Origin: Hydrogenophaga sp.
GTDB lineage: Bacteria; Pseudomonadota; Gammaproteobacteria; Burkholderiales; Burkholderiaceae_C
Reading direction: 5' to 3'
Assembly: GCF_026125785.1 (NCBI RefSeq)
Contig: NZ_JAHCKL010000023.1
Coordinates: 1 to 64,000 of the forward strand
DNA: 64,000 nt
Position 1 is the first letter of the stretch; each line of letters opens with the position of its first letter. Both the position numbers and the translations under genes were made by a program. This document shows, piece after piece, positions 26,144 through 35,856 of this stretch. Under the pieces are notes generated by a model that saw only the letters and a list, made by a program, of their open reading frames with translations, had not been told where the DNA came from and searched no databases.

Positions 26144-26958
26144 GCGAGGCTTCTCCGCTGCTGCGCGTGTGTGTGGCCGGTGCCAGTGGCCGCATGGGCC
26201 AGATGCTGGTCGACGCGGTGCGCCAGAGTGGCGACTGTGTGCTGTCGGGCGCGCTCGATGTGGCGGGCAGTCCCGCCATTGGCCAGGATGCGGGCGCCTT
26301 CGGTGGCCAGCGCACCGGCGTGGCCATCACCGACGACCTTGCGCAAGGCCTTTCGGGCAGCCAGTTCCTGATCGACTTCACGCGGCCCGAGGGCACTTTG
26401 GCGCACCTGCGCGAGTGTGCGCGGCTGGGCGTGGGCGTGGTCATCGGCACGACCGGTTTCTCTGAAGCCCAGAAGGCCGAGATCGCCGCCTTCGCCCGGC
26501 AGATTCCCATCGTGTTCGCGCCCAACATGAGCGTGGGCGTCAACGTCACGCTCAAGCTGCTGGAGATGGCGGCCAAGGCGTTGTCCACTGGCTACGACAT
26601 CGAAATCATCGAGGCGCACCACCGCCACAAGGTGGATGCCCCCAGTGGCACGGCGCTCAAGATGGGCGAGGTGATCGCGGGTGCGCTGGGGCGCGACCTC
26701 AAGGATTGCGCGGTCTACGCGCGCGAGGGCGTCACCGGTGAGCGTGACCCGTCGAGCATCGGTTTCGCCACCATCCGTGGCGGCGACATCGTCGGGGACC
26801 ACACCGTGCTGTTCGCCGGCACCGGCGAGCGCATCGAAATCACCCACAAGTCGGCCAGCCGGGCCACCTATGCCCAGGGTAGCCTGCGCGCCGTGCGTTT
26901 CCTGGCCGGCCGGGGTGCCGGGCTGTACGACATGTTCGACGTGCTCGGGCTGAGATGA
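26140..26958 (+). CDS. dapB: 4-hydroxy-tetrahydrodipicolinate reductase
   Basis: A 272-aa NAD(P)H-dependent enzyme of lysine/diaminopimelate synthesis. The nucleotide-binding loop is [12 protein letters not shown] (12-22), and the active-site signature is [20 protein letters not shown]. The [20 protein letters not shown] region is typical of the tetramer interface. ATGA overlap upstream (bamE) and with exbB downstream. Confidence 0.96.
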   Translation: MSEASPLLRVCVAGASGRMGQMLVDAVRQSGDCVLSGALDVAGSPAIGQDAGAFGGQRTGVAITDDLAQGLSGSQFLIDFTRPEGTLAHLRECARLGVGVVIGTTGFSEAQKAEIAAFARQIPIVFAPNMSVGVNVTLKLLEMAAKALSTGYDIEIIEAHHRHKVDAPSGTALKMGEVIAGALGRDLKDCAVYAREGVTGERDPSSIGFATIRGGDIVGDHTVLFAGTGERIEITHKSASRATYAQGSLRAVRFLAGRGAGLYDMFDVLGLR

Positions 26959-27638
26959 ACCCGGGGGGCAGCCTGCTGCAGACGCTGGCGCAGGCGGATG
27001 CGCTGGGGCGCGCGGTGGCGCTGCTGTTGCTGGCCATGTCGGTTTCGAGTTGGGTGGTCATTCTCTGGAAGGTGTGGCTGCTGCGTCGCGCGGCCCATGG
27101 CGTGGGCCTGGCCACGGCGGCCTTCTGGCAGGCCGCGGATCTGGACGACGCGCAGCGGCGCGTGCAAGGGTTCGATCCGCAGGGCATCGTGCTGCCGCTG
27201 TTGCTGGCCGCGCGGGGTCTTGACGAAGCCTTGCCTCACACGCTCGCGGTCGCCGGCGACCGCGCCCAGCAACTCACCCGGGTGCTGCGCGATGCGCTGC
27301 ACCATGTGCTTCAGCGCCTGCAGTATGGCCAGGTGCTGCTGGCGACCGTGGGCTCCACCGCACCGTTCGTGGGTCTGCTGGGCACGGTGTGGGGCGTGTA
27401 CCACGCGCTCATCGGCATCGGCGCCGACGGGCCGTTTCGCATTGAACAGGTCTCCGGCCCGGTGGGGGAGGCGCTGGTCATGACGGCGGCTGGCCTGGCC
27501 GCCGCGATTCCCGCGGTGCTGGCCTACAACATCTTTGGCCGGCGCATCGCCGCCATCGAGGCCGATCTGGAGGGCTTCGCGCGCGACCTGCGGGAGCTGC
27601 TGGCGCACCCGCAGCGGCCGGGAAGGGCGGCGCCATGA
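26955..27638 (+). CDS. exbB: MotA/TolQ/ExbB proton-channel protein
   Basis: A 227-aa inner membrane protein with three transmembrane helices (about 18-40, 125-148, 170-190). The conserved central motif [22 protein letters not shown] and the [22 protein letters not shown] helix identify ExbB/TolQ. With ExbD it energises TonB-dependent transport such as the siderophore receptor in this window. It overlaps dapB and exbD by four bases each, and no tonB gene is adjacent. Confidence 0.9.
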   Translation: MNPGGSLLQTLAQADALGRAVALLLLAMSVSSWVVILWKVWLLRRAAHGVGLATAAFWQAADLDDAQRRVQGFDPQGIVLPLLLAARGLDEALPHTLAVAGDRAQQLTRVLRDALHHVLQRLQYGQVLLATVGSTAPFVGLLGTVWGVYHALIGIGADGPFRIEQVSGPVGEALVMTAAGLAAAIPAVLAYNIFGRRIAAIEADLEGFARDLRELLAHPQRPGRAAP

Positions 27639-28072
27639 GCTTCGGGCGGCTCGAACGCGGTCCGGGCCACCAGCCCATGAGCGAGATCAACGTGACGCCG
27701 CTGGTGGATGTGCTGCTGGTGTTGCTGGTGGTGTTCATCATTGCCGCCCCCATCATGGCCAGCCGGCTGGCGCTGGAGTTGCCCCGCGCACAGACGCCCG
27801 CGGGAGCGGCCTCGGGCCAGGAGGTGTTTGTTTCCATCGAGGTCGATGCACAAGGCCGTGTGCATTGGGACGGCCAGCCGCTGGATGCGGACGCGCTGCG
27901 CGAGCGCCTGCAGCAGACCGCCCGGCGCGATCCCGCGACCGAGCTGCAGCTCCGCGCGGACACGTCGGTGCCCTATGGCCAGGTGCTCGCTCTCATCGGC
28001 CAGGCCCAGTCGGCCGGACTCTCGCGCATCGGCTTCGTGGCCGAACCACCTGTGTCCGCCAGCGCACGCTGA
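27635..28072 (+). CDS. exbD: ExbD/TolR biopolymer transport protein
   Basis: A 145-aa protein with one N-terminal membrane helix containing the proton-carrying D25 (INVTPLVDVLLVLLVVF). A periplasmic domain follows. The partner of ExbB. Start is the ATG at 27635 ([11 protein letters not shown]) in overlap with exbB. The gene is the last of bamE-dapB-exbB-exbD. Confidence 0.92.
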   Translation: MSFGRLERGPGHQPMSEINVTPLVDVLLVLLVVFIIAAPIMASRLALELPRAQTPAGAASGQEVFVSIEVDAQGRVHWDGQPLDADALRERLQQTARRDPATELQLRADTSVPYGQVLALIGQAQSAGLSRIGFVAEPPVSASAR

Positions 28073-28186
28073 CCGGGCGGCCGGATGCCCTGGCCCGTAC
28101 CAAGGCCTAAAATCCGGCATCCTCCCGCGCCTTGGCGCACCCTCTCCCCGACACCCCGTTTCCCCGGCTGGCCCGGACCCTGGTTC

Positions 28187-30856
28187 ATGCAAGAAAAATA
28201 CGCCCATCAAGAAGTCGAGCGCGCCGCGCAAGTCCACTGGAATGCCAAGGACGCCTACCGTGTGCGCGAGGAGGCGGGCCGCAGGAAGTTCTACGCCTGC
28301 TCCATGTTGCCCTACCCCAGCGGCAAGCTGCACATGGGCCACGTGCGCAACTACACCATCAACGACATGCTCACGCGCTACCTGCGCATGAACGGCCACA
28401 ACGTGCTCATGCCCATGGGCTGGGACGCTTTCGGGCTGCCGGCCGAGAACGCGGCCATCAAGAACGGCGTGCCGCCCGCGAAGTGGACCTACGAGAACAT
28501 CGACTACATGAAGCGGCAGATGCAGGCCATGGGCCTGGCCATCGACTGGAGCCGCGAGGTGGCGACCTGCGACCCTGCCTACTACAAGTGGAACCAGTGG
28601 CTCTTCCTCAAGATGCTGGAGAAGGGCGTTGCCTACCGCAAGACCCAGGTCGTCAACTGGGACCCGGTGGACCAGACCGTGCTGGCCAACGAGCAGGTGA
28701 TCGATGGCAAGGGCTGGCGCACCGGGGCGGTGGTGGAAAAGCGCGAGATCCCGGGCTACTACCTCAAGATCACCGACTACGCGCAGGAGCTGCTGGACCA
28801 CGTCCAGATCGGCAACGACAAGGCCACGCTCAACGGCTGGCCGGACAAGGTGCGGCTGATGCAGGAGAACTGGATCGGCAAGAGCGAGGGGGTGCGTTTC
28901 GCCTTCCCGCACGACATCCGTGACGCGTCGGGCGCGCTCATCGGCGATGGCCGCATGTACGTGTTCACCACGCGCGCCGACACCATCATGGGTGTGACCT
29001 TCTGCGCCGTGGCGCCCGAGCACCCGCTTGCCGTGCACGCCGCGGCCAGCCGGCCGGCGCTGGCCGCCTTCATGGAGGCCTGCAAGACCGGCGGCACCAC
29101 CGAGGCCGAACTCGCCACGCAGGAGAAGAAGGGCATGCCCACCGGCCTGCAGGTCACGCACCCGCTGACCGGCGCGAAGGTGGACGTGTGGGTGGGCAAC
29201 TACGTGCTCATGAGCTACGGCGACGGCGCCGTGATGGGCGTGCCCGCGCACGACGAGCGCGACTTCGCGTTCGCGCTGAAGTACGGCATTCCGATCCGTC
29301 AGGTGGTGGCGGTTGAAGGCGAGTCCTTCAGCGACCAGGCCTGGGCCGAGTGGTACGGCGACAAGCAGCGCGGCGTGTGCGTCAACTCCGGCGCGCTCGA
29401 TGGCCTGGCCTGCAAGGCCGCCGTGGACAAGGTTGCCGCGCTGCTGGCCGACAAGGGCCTGGGCGAGAAGAAGACCACCTGGCGCCTGCGCGACTGGGGC
29501 ATCAGCCGCCAGCGCTACTGGGGCACGCCGATCCCCATCATCCACTGCGAAGAACATGGCGCCGTACCGGTGCCGGAGAAGGACCTGCCGGTGGTGCTGC
29601 CCGAGGACTGCGTGCCCGATGGCAGCGGCAACCCGTTGATCCGGCACGAGGGCTTCCACGCCGGCGTCACCTGCCCGGTGTGCGGCAAGGCGGCGCGCCG
29701 CGAGACCGACACCATGGACACCTTCGTCGACTCGGCGTGGTACTTCATGCGCTACTGCGATCCCACCAACGGCGAGAAGATGGTGGCCGAAGGCGCCGAC
29801 TACTGGATGCCCATGGACCAGTACATCGGTGGCATCGAACACGCCATCCTGCACCTGTTGTACGCGCGCTTCTGGACCAAGGTGATGCGCGACCTGGGTC
29901 TGGTGAAGGTGGATGAACCCTTCACCCACCTGCTGACCCAGGGCATGGTGCTCAACCACATCTACAGCCGCCGCACCGACAAGGGCGGCAAGGATTACTT
30001 CTGGCCGCACGACGTGGACAACGTGTTCGACGAAGGCGGCAAGATCGTCGGCGCGAAGCTGAAGAACGCGGTGGGCGACCTGCCCGCGGGCACGCCGATC
30101 GACTACGAGGGCGTGGGCACCATGTCCAAATCCAAGAACAACGGTGTCGACCCGCAGGACCTGATCGAGAAGTACGGTGCCGACACCGCGCGGCTCTACA
30201 CCATGTTCACCGCGCCGCCGGAGGCCACGCTGGAGTGGAACGATGCGGCGGTGGAAGGCAGTTACCGTTTCCTGCGCCGCGTCTGGGCGTTCGGTGCCCG
30301 GCTCGCGGCGCTGGGTGCACCGGGGACGCTGGCGGGCAGTGTCGCGGGGCAGGCGCTGGGCAAGGCGGCCAAGGCGCTGCGGCTGGAGATCCACACCGTG
30401 CTCAAACAGGTGGACTACGACTACCAGCGCATGCAGTACAACACCGTGGTGTCGGGCGCGATGAAGATGCTCAATGCGCTGGAGGATTTCAAGGCCGACG
30501 GTTCCGCGGGCGACGCGGCAGCGCAGGCCGAGGGCTTCGGCATCCTGCTGCGCGCGCTGTACCCGGCCACGCCGCACGTCACGCACGCGCTCTGGAGCGG
30601 CCTGGGGTACCCCGGCGAACTGCTGGACGCGCCCTGGCCGCAGGCCGACGAGGCGGCGCTGCAGCGCGATGAAATCGAACTGGTCCTGCAGGTCAACGGC
30701 AAGCTGCGCGGCAGCGTGACCGTGCCCGCAGGCGCCGACAAGGCCGCCATCGAGGCGGCTGCCCTGGCCAGCGAAGCCTTCATCAAGCAGGCCGCCGGTG
30801 CCGTGCCCAAGAAGGTGGTGGTGGTGCCTGGGCGCCTGGTCAACGTGGTGGTCTGA
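28187..30856 (+). CDS. leuS: Leucyl-tRNA synthetase
   Basis: An 889-aa class I aminoacyl-tRNA synthetase. The HMGH (HIGH) motif is at 49-52 in [14 protein letters not shown], the editing domain follows (TTRADTIMG and [17 protein letters not shown]), and MSKS is at 646-649 ([13 protein letters not shown]). The anticodon-binding and C-terminal domains are complete. I start at 28187 ([10 protein letters not shown]); an upstream in-frame extension is proline-rich and unlikely. TAAAAT at 28108-28113 is the probable -10 box. Confidence 0.96.
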   Translation: MQEKYAHQEVERAAQVHWNAKDAYRVREEAGRRKFYACSMLPYPSGKLHMGHVRNYTINDMLTRYLRMNGHNVLMPMGWDAFGLPAENAAIKNGVPPAKWTYENIDYMKRQMQAMGLAIDWSREVATCDPAYYKWNQWLFLKMLEKGVAYRKTQVVNWDPVDQTVLANEQVIDGKGWRTGAVVEKREIPGYYLKITDYAQELLDHVQIGNDKATLNGWPDKVRLMQENWIGKSEGVRFAFPHDIRDASGALIGDGRMYVFTTRADTIMGVTFCAVAPEHPLAVHAAASRPALAAFMEACKTGGTTEAELATQEKKGMPTGLQVTHPLTGAKVDVWVGNYVLMSYGDGAVMGVPAHDERDFAFALKYGIPIRQVVAVEGESFSDQAWAEWYGDKQRGVCVNSGALDGLACKAAVDKVAALLADKGLGEKKTTWRLRDWGISRQRYWGTPIPIIHCEEHGAVPVPEKDLPVVLPEDCVPDGSGNPLIRHEGFHAGVTCPVCGKAARRETDTMDTFVDSAWYFMRYCDPTNGEKMVAEGADYWMPMDQYIGGIEHAILHLLYARFWTKVMRDLGLVKVDEPFTHLLTQGMVLNHIYSRRTDKGGKDYFWPHDVDNVFDEGGKIVGAKLKNAVGDLPAGTPIDYEGVGTMSKSKNNGVDPQDLIEKYGADTARLYTMFTAPPEATLEWNDAAVEGSYRFLRRVWAFGARLAALGAPGTLAGSVAGQALGKAAKALRLEIHTVLKQVDYDYQRMQYNTVVSGAMKMLNALEDFKADGSAGDAAAQAEGFGILLRALYPATPHVTHALWSGLGYPGELLDAPWPQADEAALQRDEIELVLQVNGKLRGSVTVPAGADKAAIEAAALASEAFIKQAAGAVPKKVVVVPGRLVNVVV

Positions 30857-30873
30857 GCAAGGAGATGGATGCC

Positions 30874-31401
30874 ATGAAGGTGAACGCACCGTCCCGCCGC
30901 AAGGCCCTGCAAGGTCTGGCAGTCGGCATGGCCACGCTGGGCCTGGGTGGCTGTGGCTTCGCTCTGCGCAAGGCGCCGACTTTCGCCTTCCAGACGGTGC
31001 GCATCGCGGGCAGCAGCGGCACGCCGGTGGCGCGCGAACTGCGCGAAGCCCTGCAGGCCAACGGCCTGCAGGTGAGCACCTCGGCGCCGCCCACGGGCTC
31101 ACCGCCCGCGCAGGTGGTCTTGACCGTGGTGACCGACCAGCGCGAGCGCGTGGTGGTGGGGCAGACCGCGGCCGGCCAGGTGCGTGAGCTGCAACTGCGC
31201 ACGCGCTTCACCTTCCGCCTGCGCACCGCCGAGGAGAAAAGCCTGATCGAGAATGCCGAGCTGCTGCTGGAGCGAGACGTCAGCTACAACGAGACCGTGG
31301 TGCTCTCCAAGGAAGCCGAGGAAGCCATGCTGTACCGCGACATGCAGAGCGACATCGTCCAGCAGGTCATGCGCCGGCTGGCGGCGGTGAAGTCCCTCTG
31401 A
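30874..31401 (+). CDS. lptE: LPS-assembly lipoprotein LptE
   Basis: A 175-aa lipoprotein that plugs LptD and helps place LPS in the outer membrane. The lipobox GLGGC gives acylated C27. The following FALRKAPTFAFQTVRIAG and QRERVVVGQTAAGQVRELQLR segments are typical. GGAG (30861-30864) is nine bases before the ATG at 30874, which I prefer; an ATG at 30865 directly abuts that site. A twin-arginine-like RR sits in the signal peptide. Order leuS-lptE-holA is conserved. Confidence 0.9.
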   Translation: MKVNAPSRRKALQGLAVGMATLGLGGCGFALRKAPTFAFQTVRIAGSSGTPVARELREALQANGLQVSTSAPPTGSPPAQVVLTVVTDQRERVVVGQTAAGQVRELQLRTRFTFRLRTAEEKSLIENAELLLERDVSYNETVVLSKEAEEAMLYRDMQSDIVQQVMRRLAAVKSL

Positions 31402-31414
31402 GGCCCGGGGCACG

Positions 31415-32467
31415 ATGCAGATCGCCGCGCCCCTGCTTGCGACCCAGCTGCAGAAAGGCCTGCGCAGCCTCTACACCCTGCATGGCGACGAACCCCTGCT
31501 GGTGCAGGAAGCGGCCGACGCCATCCGCGCAGCGGCCCGCCAGCAGGGCTATACCGAACGCACGGTGCACACCGTGGCCGGTGCCCATTTCGACTGGGGC
31601 GAGGTGCTGGCCAGTGGCGGTTCCATGAGCCTGTTCGCCGACCGCCAGCTCATCGAAGTGCGCATTCCCTCCGGCAAGCCGGGCAAGGACGGTTCGCAGG
31701 CCCTGCAGCAGATCGCGCAGGCCGCCGAGGGCAACGACGCCACGCTCACGCTGGTGCTGCTGCCCCGGCTGGACATGGCCACCCAGAAGAGCGCCTGGTT
31801 CGCCGCGCTGGAGAACTTTGGTGCCACCGTGCGGCTGGATCCGGTGGAGCGCAAGGCGCTGCCGCAGTGGATCGCGCAGCGGCTGCAGCAACAGGGGCAG
31901 CGCGTGGCCGGTGGCGAGGAGGGGCAGCGCACCCTGCAGTTTTTTGCCGACCGCGTGGAAGGCAACCTGCTGGCGGCGCACCAGGAGATCCAGAAGCTGG
32001 CCCTGTTGCATCCGGCGGGCGAGCTTTCGTTCGACCAGGTGGAGGCGGCGGTGCTCAACGTGGCGCGCTACGACGCCTTCAAGCTGGCCGAGGCGGTGCT
32101 GGGCGGGCAGGTGCAGCGTGTGCAGCGCATGCTGGCCGGCCTGCAGGCCGAGGGCGAGGCGCCGGTGCTGGTGCACTGGGCGCTGTCCGAAGACATCCGC
32201 ACCCTGCACCGCGTGCGCACCGCGCTCGATGCGGGCCGCCCGCTGCCCATGGCGCTGCGCGAGAACCGCGTCTGGGGCGTGAAGGAAAAGCTCATGGAGC
32301 GGGCACTGCCGCTGCTCAACATCGGCACGCTCTCGCGCTGGCTGGACGACGCGCACACCGTGGACGGCATCGTCAAGGGGCTCAAGGTGCCCGCCTGGCC
32401 CGCGGATCCCTGGCAGGCCCTGCAGCAACTGGCGATGAAGGTGTCGCTGGCCTGCGCGGTTCGCTGA
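31415..32467 (+). CDS. holA: DNA polymerase III delta subunit
   Basis: A 350-aa clamp-loader subunit that opens the sliding clamp. The N-terminal AAA-like domain (LYTLHGDEPLLVQEAADAIRAAARQQG) and the lid and collar regions (FADRVEGNLLAAHQEIQKLALL ... RYDAFKLAEAVLGGQ) match HolA. Start ATG at 31415, only 13 bases after lptE. The expected neighbour proA lies nearly 10 kb away here. Confidence 0.93.
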   Translation: MQIAAPLLATQLQKGLRSLYTLHGDEPLLVQEAADAIRAAARQQGYTERTVHTVAGAHFDWGEVLASGGSMSLFADRQLIEVRIPSGKPGKDGSQALQQIAQAAEGNDATLTLVLLPRLDMATQKSAWFAALENFGATVRLDPVERKALPQWIAQRLQQQGQRVAGGEEGQRTLQFFADRVEGNLLAAHQEIQKLALLHPAGELSFDQVEAAVLNVARYDAFKLAEAVLGGQVQRVQRMLAGLQAEGEAPVLVHWALSEDIRTLHRVRTALDAGRPLPMALRENRVWGVKEKLMERALPLLNIGTLSRWLDDAHTVDGIVKGLKVPAWPADPWQALQQLAMKVSLACAVR

Positions 32468-32478
32468 ACCGCGGCCCT

Positions 32479-33441
32479 CTACGCCTGCCGCAGGGCCGCT
32501 TCCCGGAAATCGCTGGGCGACTGCCCTGTGTGCTCCCGGAACACGCGGCTGAAGTGCGCGCCGTTGTTGAAACCCCAGGAGAACGCAATCTCGGTGATGG
32601 TGCGCTGCGCGCGTGCCGGGTCGGCCAGTTCGCGCATGCAGGCCTGGATGCGCTGGCGCTGGATGTACTGCGCCAGCGTGTCGTCCTCCGCGCTGAACGC
32701 GTTGTGCAGGTGGCGCTTGCTGCAGTTGAGCGCCTGGGCGATGTGGTCCAGCGTGAGCGAAGGGTCGCGCAGGTGCCGGCCGATGTGCACACGGATGCGG
32801 TCGCGGAACGCTTCGAGCTGGGTTCTGCCATCGCCCCGGCCTGCCAATTCCTGCAGCGATAGGCGCACCAGCTCCACGATCAGTTCGCCCGCGCCGCGCG
32901 CGGCGCTCTCGCTCATGCCGGGCAGCTCCTGGTACGTGGTGCGCATGGTCTCCAGCGCCACCCGGGCGATGCCGCTGACGCCACCCACATGGCGCGCCAT
33001 CAGGGGCTCCAGCCGCAGGCCACGCTCGGCGAGCTGGTCCTTGGGCAGCATGACGATCAGGTGCTCCACCCGCTCGGGGTTGGCAATCTCGTAGCTGCCG
33101 GTGGTGTCGTAGATGGCCCAGCCACCCGGGCGCACCCAGGCCTGCCGGCCCTGCTGCTGCACACCCGCGCTGCCCTTCCAGGGGGCCACGATCTTGAGGT
33201 AGGCACGCTCGCTCTCGCGCGCCAATTGCGGGCTGCGCAGCACGCGGTGGCGGTTGGCTTCCAGGCGCGTGAGCACCACGTCGCCCGCGCGCGAGGCGGT
33301 CATGTGGCCGTCAAAGTCCGTGTCGCCGTACAGGTCCGAGTCCAGGCCGCCGAAATGCGTCCACACCCAGTCGCGCCAGATCGCTGCGCGCTCGCCGGGC
33401 GCGACGCTGTCGGTGCTCATCTCGGAGGTGGGGGCGCTCAT
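32479..33441 (-). CDS. AraC-family transcriptional regulator
   Basis: About 320 aa with an N-terminal AraC-binding-like domain (WGSWAIYDTTGSYEI-type barrel, residues about 100-190) and a C-terminal double helix-turn-helix (LDHIAQALNCSKRHLHNAFS and ITEIAFSWGFNNGAHFSRVFREHTGQSP). In-frame ATGs end at 33450, 33441 and 33420; none has a strong ribosome-binding site, and I use 33441. It diverges from the liv-type transporter and probably activates it together with the aldehyde dehydrogenase gene, in response to an aromatic compound. Confidence 0.85.
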   Translation of the reverse strand: MSAPTSEMSTDSVAPGERAAIWRDWVWTHFGGLDSDLYGDTDFDGHMTASRAGDVVLTRLEANRHRVLRSPQLARESERAYLKIVAPWKGSAGVQQQGRQAWVRPGGWAIYDTTGSYEIANPERVEHLIVMLPKDQLAERGLRLEPLMARHVGGVSGIARVALETMRTTYQELPGMSESAARGAGELIVELVRLSLQELAGRGDGRTQLEAFRDRIRVHIGRHLRDPSLTLDHIAQALNCSKRHLHNAFSAEDDTLAQYIQRQRIQACMRELADPARAQRTITEIAFSWGFNNGAHFSRVFREHTGQSPSDFREAALRQA

Positions 33442-33507
33442 CTCGGGCATGGGTTGGGGGGAGCACAAATTATGGGGCGCGTGCCAAGCCCCTGCGGTGC
33501 GCCGGAT

Positions 33508-33543
33508 TGAGGGTTAACCCTCACCGCTGTGCACGCTCGTGCA
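33508..33543. promoter_or_regulatory. Two operator-like palindromes between the AraC gene and the liv-type transporter
   Basis: TGAGGGTTAACCCTCA (33508-33523) is a perfect 16-bp palindrome. TGCACG-CT-CGTGCA (33530-33543) is a perfect 6-bp inverted repeat just seven bases downstream. Both lie in the divergent gap. A 16-base perfect palindrome is rare by chance and suggests a dimeric regulator site. Confidence 0.55.
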
Positions 33544-33629
33544 AGTCCGTGGTGCGCCAACGGCATAGCGGCGCGCGCCGCTTCTGCTTAGCATGAAGGT
33601 CCGCTCAACCACACAGCAGGAGACACACC

Positions 33630-34826
33630 ATGGCCCATCCCAACCGACGTCTGGTCATCCAGCGCGCCGCCGCCACCGTCGGCGCCATGTCCTTCGCCCC
33701 GCAGCTCATGGCCCAGTCGGCGCCGGTGCGCGTGGGCTACACCATGGCACGCACCGGCCCCTGGACCGGCGGTGCGCAGGTGAGCCAGGAGCCGAACTAC
33801 CTGCTCTGGGCCGAGCAGCAGAACGCCGCCGGCGGTCTGGACGTCAAGGGCACGCGTCGCAAGATCGAACTCATCAGCAGCGACGACCGCAGCGACGTGG
33901 AGACGGTCGTGCGCACCTATGAGAAGCTCATGGGCAGCGACAAGGTGGACCTGGTCCTGCCGCCCTGGGGCAGCAACGCCAACTTCGCCGTTGCGCCATT
34001 GGCCAACCGCATGGGCTACCCCTTCCTGGCGCCCACCGCGCTCTCGCGGCGCCTGGCGGAAATGAAGTTGCCCTACTTCTTCCTGCTGCTGCAGCAGCCC
34101 AAGCCCATGTGTGATGCACTGGTCGAGATGTTCAAGGCCAGCGGCGTCAAGTCCGTGGCGGTGATCTACGTCGACGACCTGTTCGGGCTGGAGAACTACG
34201 CCGCCTTCAAGGTCGCCCTGCAGGGCAGCGGCATCAGCATGGTGGAGGACAAGAGCTACCCCGGTGGCGTGAAGGACCTCTCGCCGGTGCTGCGCTCCAT
34301 GAAGGACAAGAATCCCGACGCCTTCGTCGGCTTCACCTACCCGCCCGACACCATCCTGGCCAGCCGCCAGGCCAAGGAGATCGGCTTCAATCCGAAGTTC
34401 TTCTACGCCTCGGTGGGCACGGCCTTCCCGCTTTACAAGAACGTCATGACGCCCGCCGGTGCCGAAGGCGTGCTGGGCATGGGCTCCTGGAACAGCAAGA
34501 CCAGCCCGGGTGCCAAGGCCTACTTCGACGCCCACGTGGCCAGCCAGAAGAAGGAACCCGATCGCTGGGCCAGCGGCGCCTGCTGGGCGGGCCTGGAGAT
34601 CCTGACCAACGCGGTCAAGGCGCAAGGCCTGGACCGCAAGGCCATCCGCGACTACGTGGCCAACACCACGCACAAGACCATCATCGGCGACATCAAGTTC
34701 AACGGCAGCGAGAACGTGGGTACGCCGGGTACCGTGGGCCAGTGGCAGAACGGCGAGTTCGAGGTGGTGTGGCCGCAGAAGCTGGCCACGGCGAAGCTGA
34801 ACCCCGCCAAGCCGGCCTGGAAGTGA
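33630..34826 (+). CDS. Branched-chain-amino-acid-type ABC transporter, substrate-binding protein
   Basis: A 398-aa periplasmic binding protein (Leu/Ile/Val-like fold). The signal peptide is MAHPNRRLVIQRAAATVGAMSFAPQLMAQ with a twin-arginine-like NRR. The mature part starts PVRVGYTMARTGPWTGGAQVSQEPNYLLWAEQQNAAGGL. AGGAG is upstream of the ATG. Such proteins in Comamonadaceae often bind aromatic or organic acids rather than amino acids; the aldehyde dehydrogenase downstream suggests an aromatic acid here, which is inference. Confidence 0.87.
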   Translation: MAHPNRRLVIQRAAATVGAMSFAPQLMAQSAPVRVGYTMARTGPWTGGAQVSQEPNYLLWAEQQNAAGGLDVKGTRRKIELISSDDRSDVETVVRTYEKLMGSDKVDLVLPPWGSNANFAVAPLANRMGYPFLAPTALSRRLAEMKLPYFFLLLQQPKPMCDALVEMFKASGVKSVAVIYVDDLFGLENYAAFKVALQGSGISMVEDKSYPGGVKDLSPVLRSMKDKNPDAFVGFTYPPDTILASRQAKEIGFNPKFFYASVGTAFPLYKNVMTPAGAEGVLGMGSWNSKTSPGAKAYFDAHVASQKKEPDRWASGACWAGLEILTNAVKAQGLDRKAIRDYVANTTHKTIIGDIKFNGSENVGTPGTVGQWQNGEFEVVWPQKLATAKLNPAKPAWK

Positions 34827-34857
34827 CCTGACCTCTCGTCCCGCCGCCCGGCCCGCC

Positions 34858-34929
34858 CGTTCGGGCTGAGCTTGTCGAAGCCCTTGCGCCCCGGCACGGG
34901 AACCCTTCGGCGGGCTCGGGGCGAACGGG
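34858..34929. repeat. Dispersed inverted repeat, copy 1 (between binding protein and LivH genes)
   Basis: Left arm 34858-34883 (starts CCGTTCGGGCTGAGCTTGTC) and right arm 34903-34929 (contains CCCTTCGGCGGGCTCGG) form an imperfect hairpin. Related copies lie at 36958, 38812, 48871 and 54187 (the last degraded). All share the TTCG(A/G)C core and end in CGAACGG. Confidence 0.75.
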
Positions 34930-34953
34930 TCGAATTTCGCTCTACCCTCTTCG

Positions 34954-35856
34954 ATGTCCTTCTCCGCCTGGATAGAACTCATCGCCTCCGGCCTCATCAC
35001 CGGAGGCATCTATGCGCTCGTGGCGCTGGGCCTGAACCTGCAGTACGGGCTGATGCGCATCCTCAACATCGCGCACGGCGAGTTCCTCATGGCGGGTGCC
35101 TTCATCACCTGGATGGTGCAGACCTCGTTCGGTCTTTCTCCGCTGTGGATGATTCCGGTGTCCTTCGCGCTGCTCATGGGTATTGGCGTGGCGGTGCACT
35201 GGTTGTGCTTTCGCCGCCTCACCGCCACCTCGCCGAACCTGGACGTGTTCGAGGCGCGTGGCCTCATGGTGGCCTTCGGCCTGATGTTCCTGGTGCAGAA
35301 CGCCATCTCCTGGATCTGGGGCGGTGACCTGCGCGGCTACGACTTCCTCACCGAGCCGCTGGCCATTCCGCTGCCCGGCGGACAAGCGCAGTTCGCCATG
35401 AACAAGCTGCTGGTGTTCGCACTGGCCCTGCTGTTCGCGGGCGCGTTGATCGTGCTGCTGCGCACGACGCTGCTGGGCAAGGGTGTGCGCGCGCTGATGC
35501 AGTCCCCGGTCGGTGCGCAGCTCGTGGGCATCGACACCAAGCGCCTGCACCCGCTCATGTTCGGCATCGGGCTGGGGCTCTCCGGCGTGGCCGGCTGCCT
35601 GCTGTCCATGGCCTACACCATCAGCCCGTCCATGGGCGAGCCATACACCGTCACCGCCCTCATCGTCATCACGCTGGGCGGCTTCGGCAGCATGGGCGGT
35701 GCACTCGCGGGCGGCCTGTTGCTGGGCGTCATCGAGGCCGTCGGCATGCACTTCACCAACCCATCGCTCAAGGCCTTGCTGAGCTACGTCGTGTTCATCG
35801 GCGTGCTGCTGCTGCGTCCGGAGGGCCTGTTCTCCCGCAAGACCCGAAAAGCATGA
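34954..35856 (+). CDS. Branched-chain ABC transporter permease (LivH-type)
   Basis: A 300-aa inner membrane permease with about eight helices. ELIASGLITGGIYALVALGLNLQYGLMRILNIAHGEFLMAGAF is the hallmark LivH start (helix 1 and HGE loop), and GGFGSMGGALAGGLLLGVIEA is the C-terminal EAA-like loop. ATGA overlap with LivM. Works with the binding protein, LivM, LivG and LivF of the same operon. Confidence 0.9.
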   Translation: MSFSAWIELIASGLITGGIYALVALGLNLQYGLMRILNIAHGEFLMAGAFITWMVQTSFGLSPLWMIPVSFALLMGIGVAVHWLCFRRLTATSPNLDVFEARGLMVAFGLMFLVQNAISWIWGGDLRGYDFLTEPLAIPLPGGQAQFAMNKLLVFALALLFAGALIVLLRTTLLGKGVRALMQSPVGAQLVGIDTKRLHPLMFGIGLGLSGVAGCLLSMAYTISPSMGEPYTVTALIVITLGGFGSMGGALAGGLLLGVIEAVGMHFTNPSLKALLSYVVFIGVLLLRPEGLFSRKTRKA

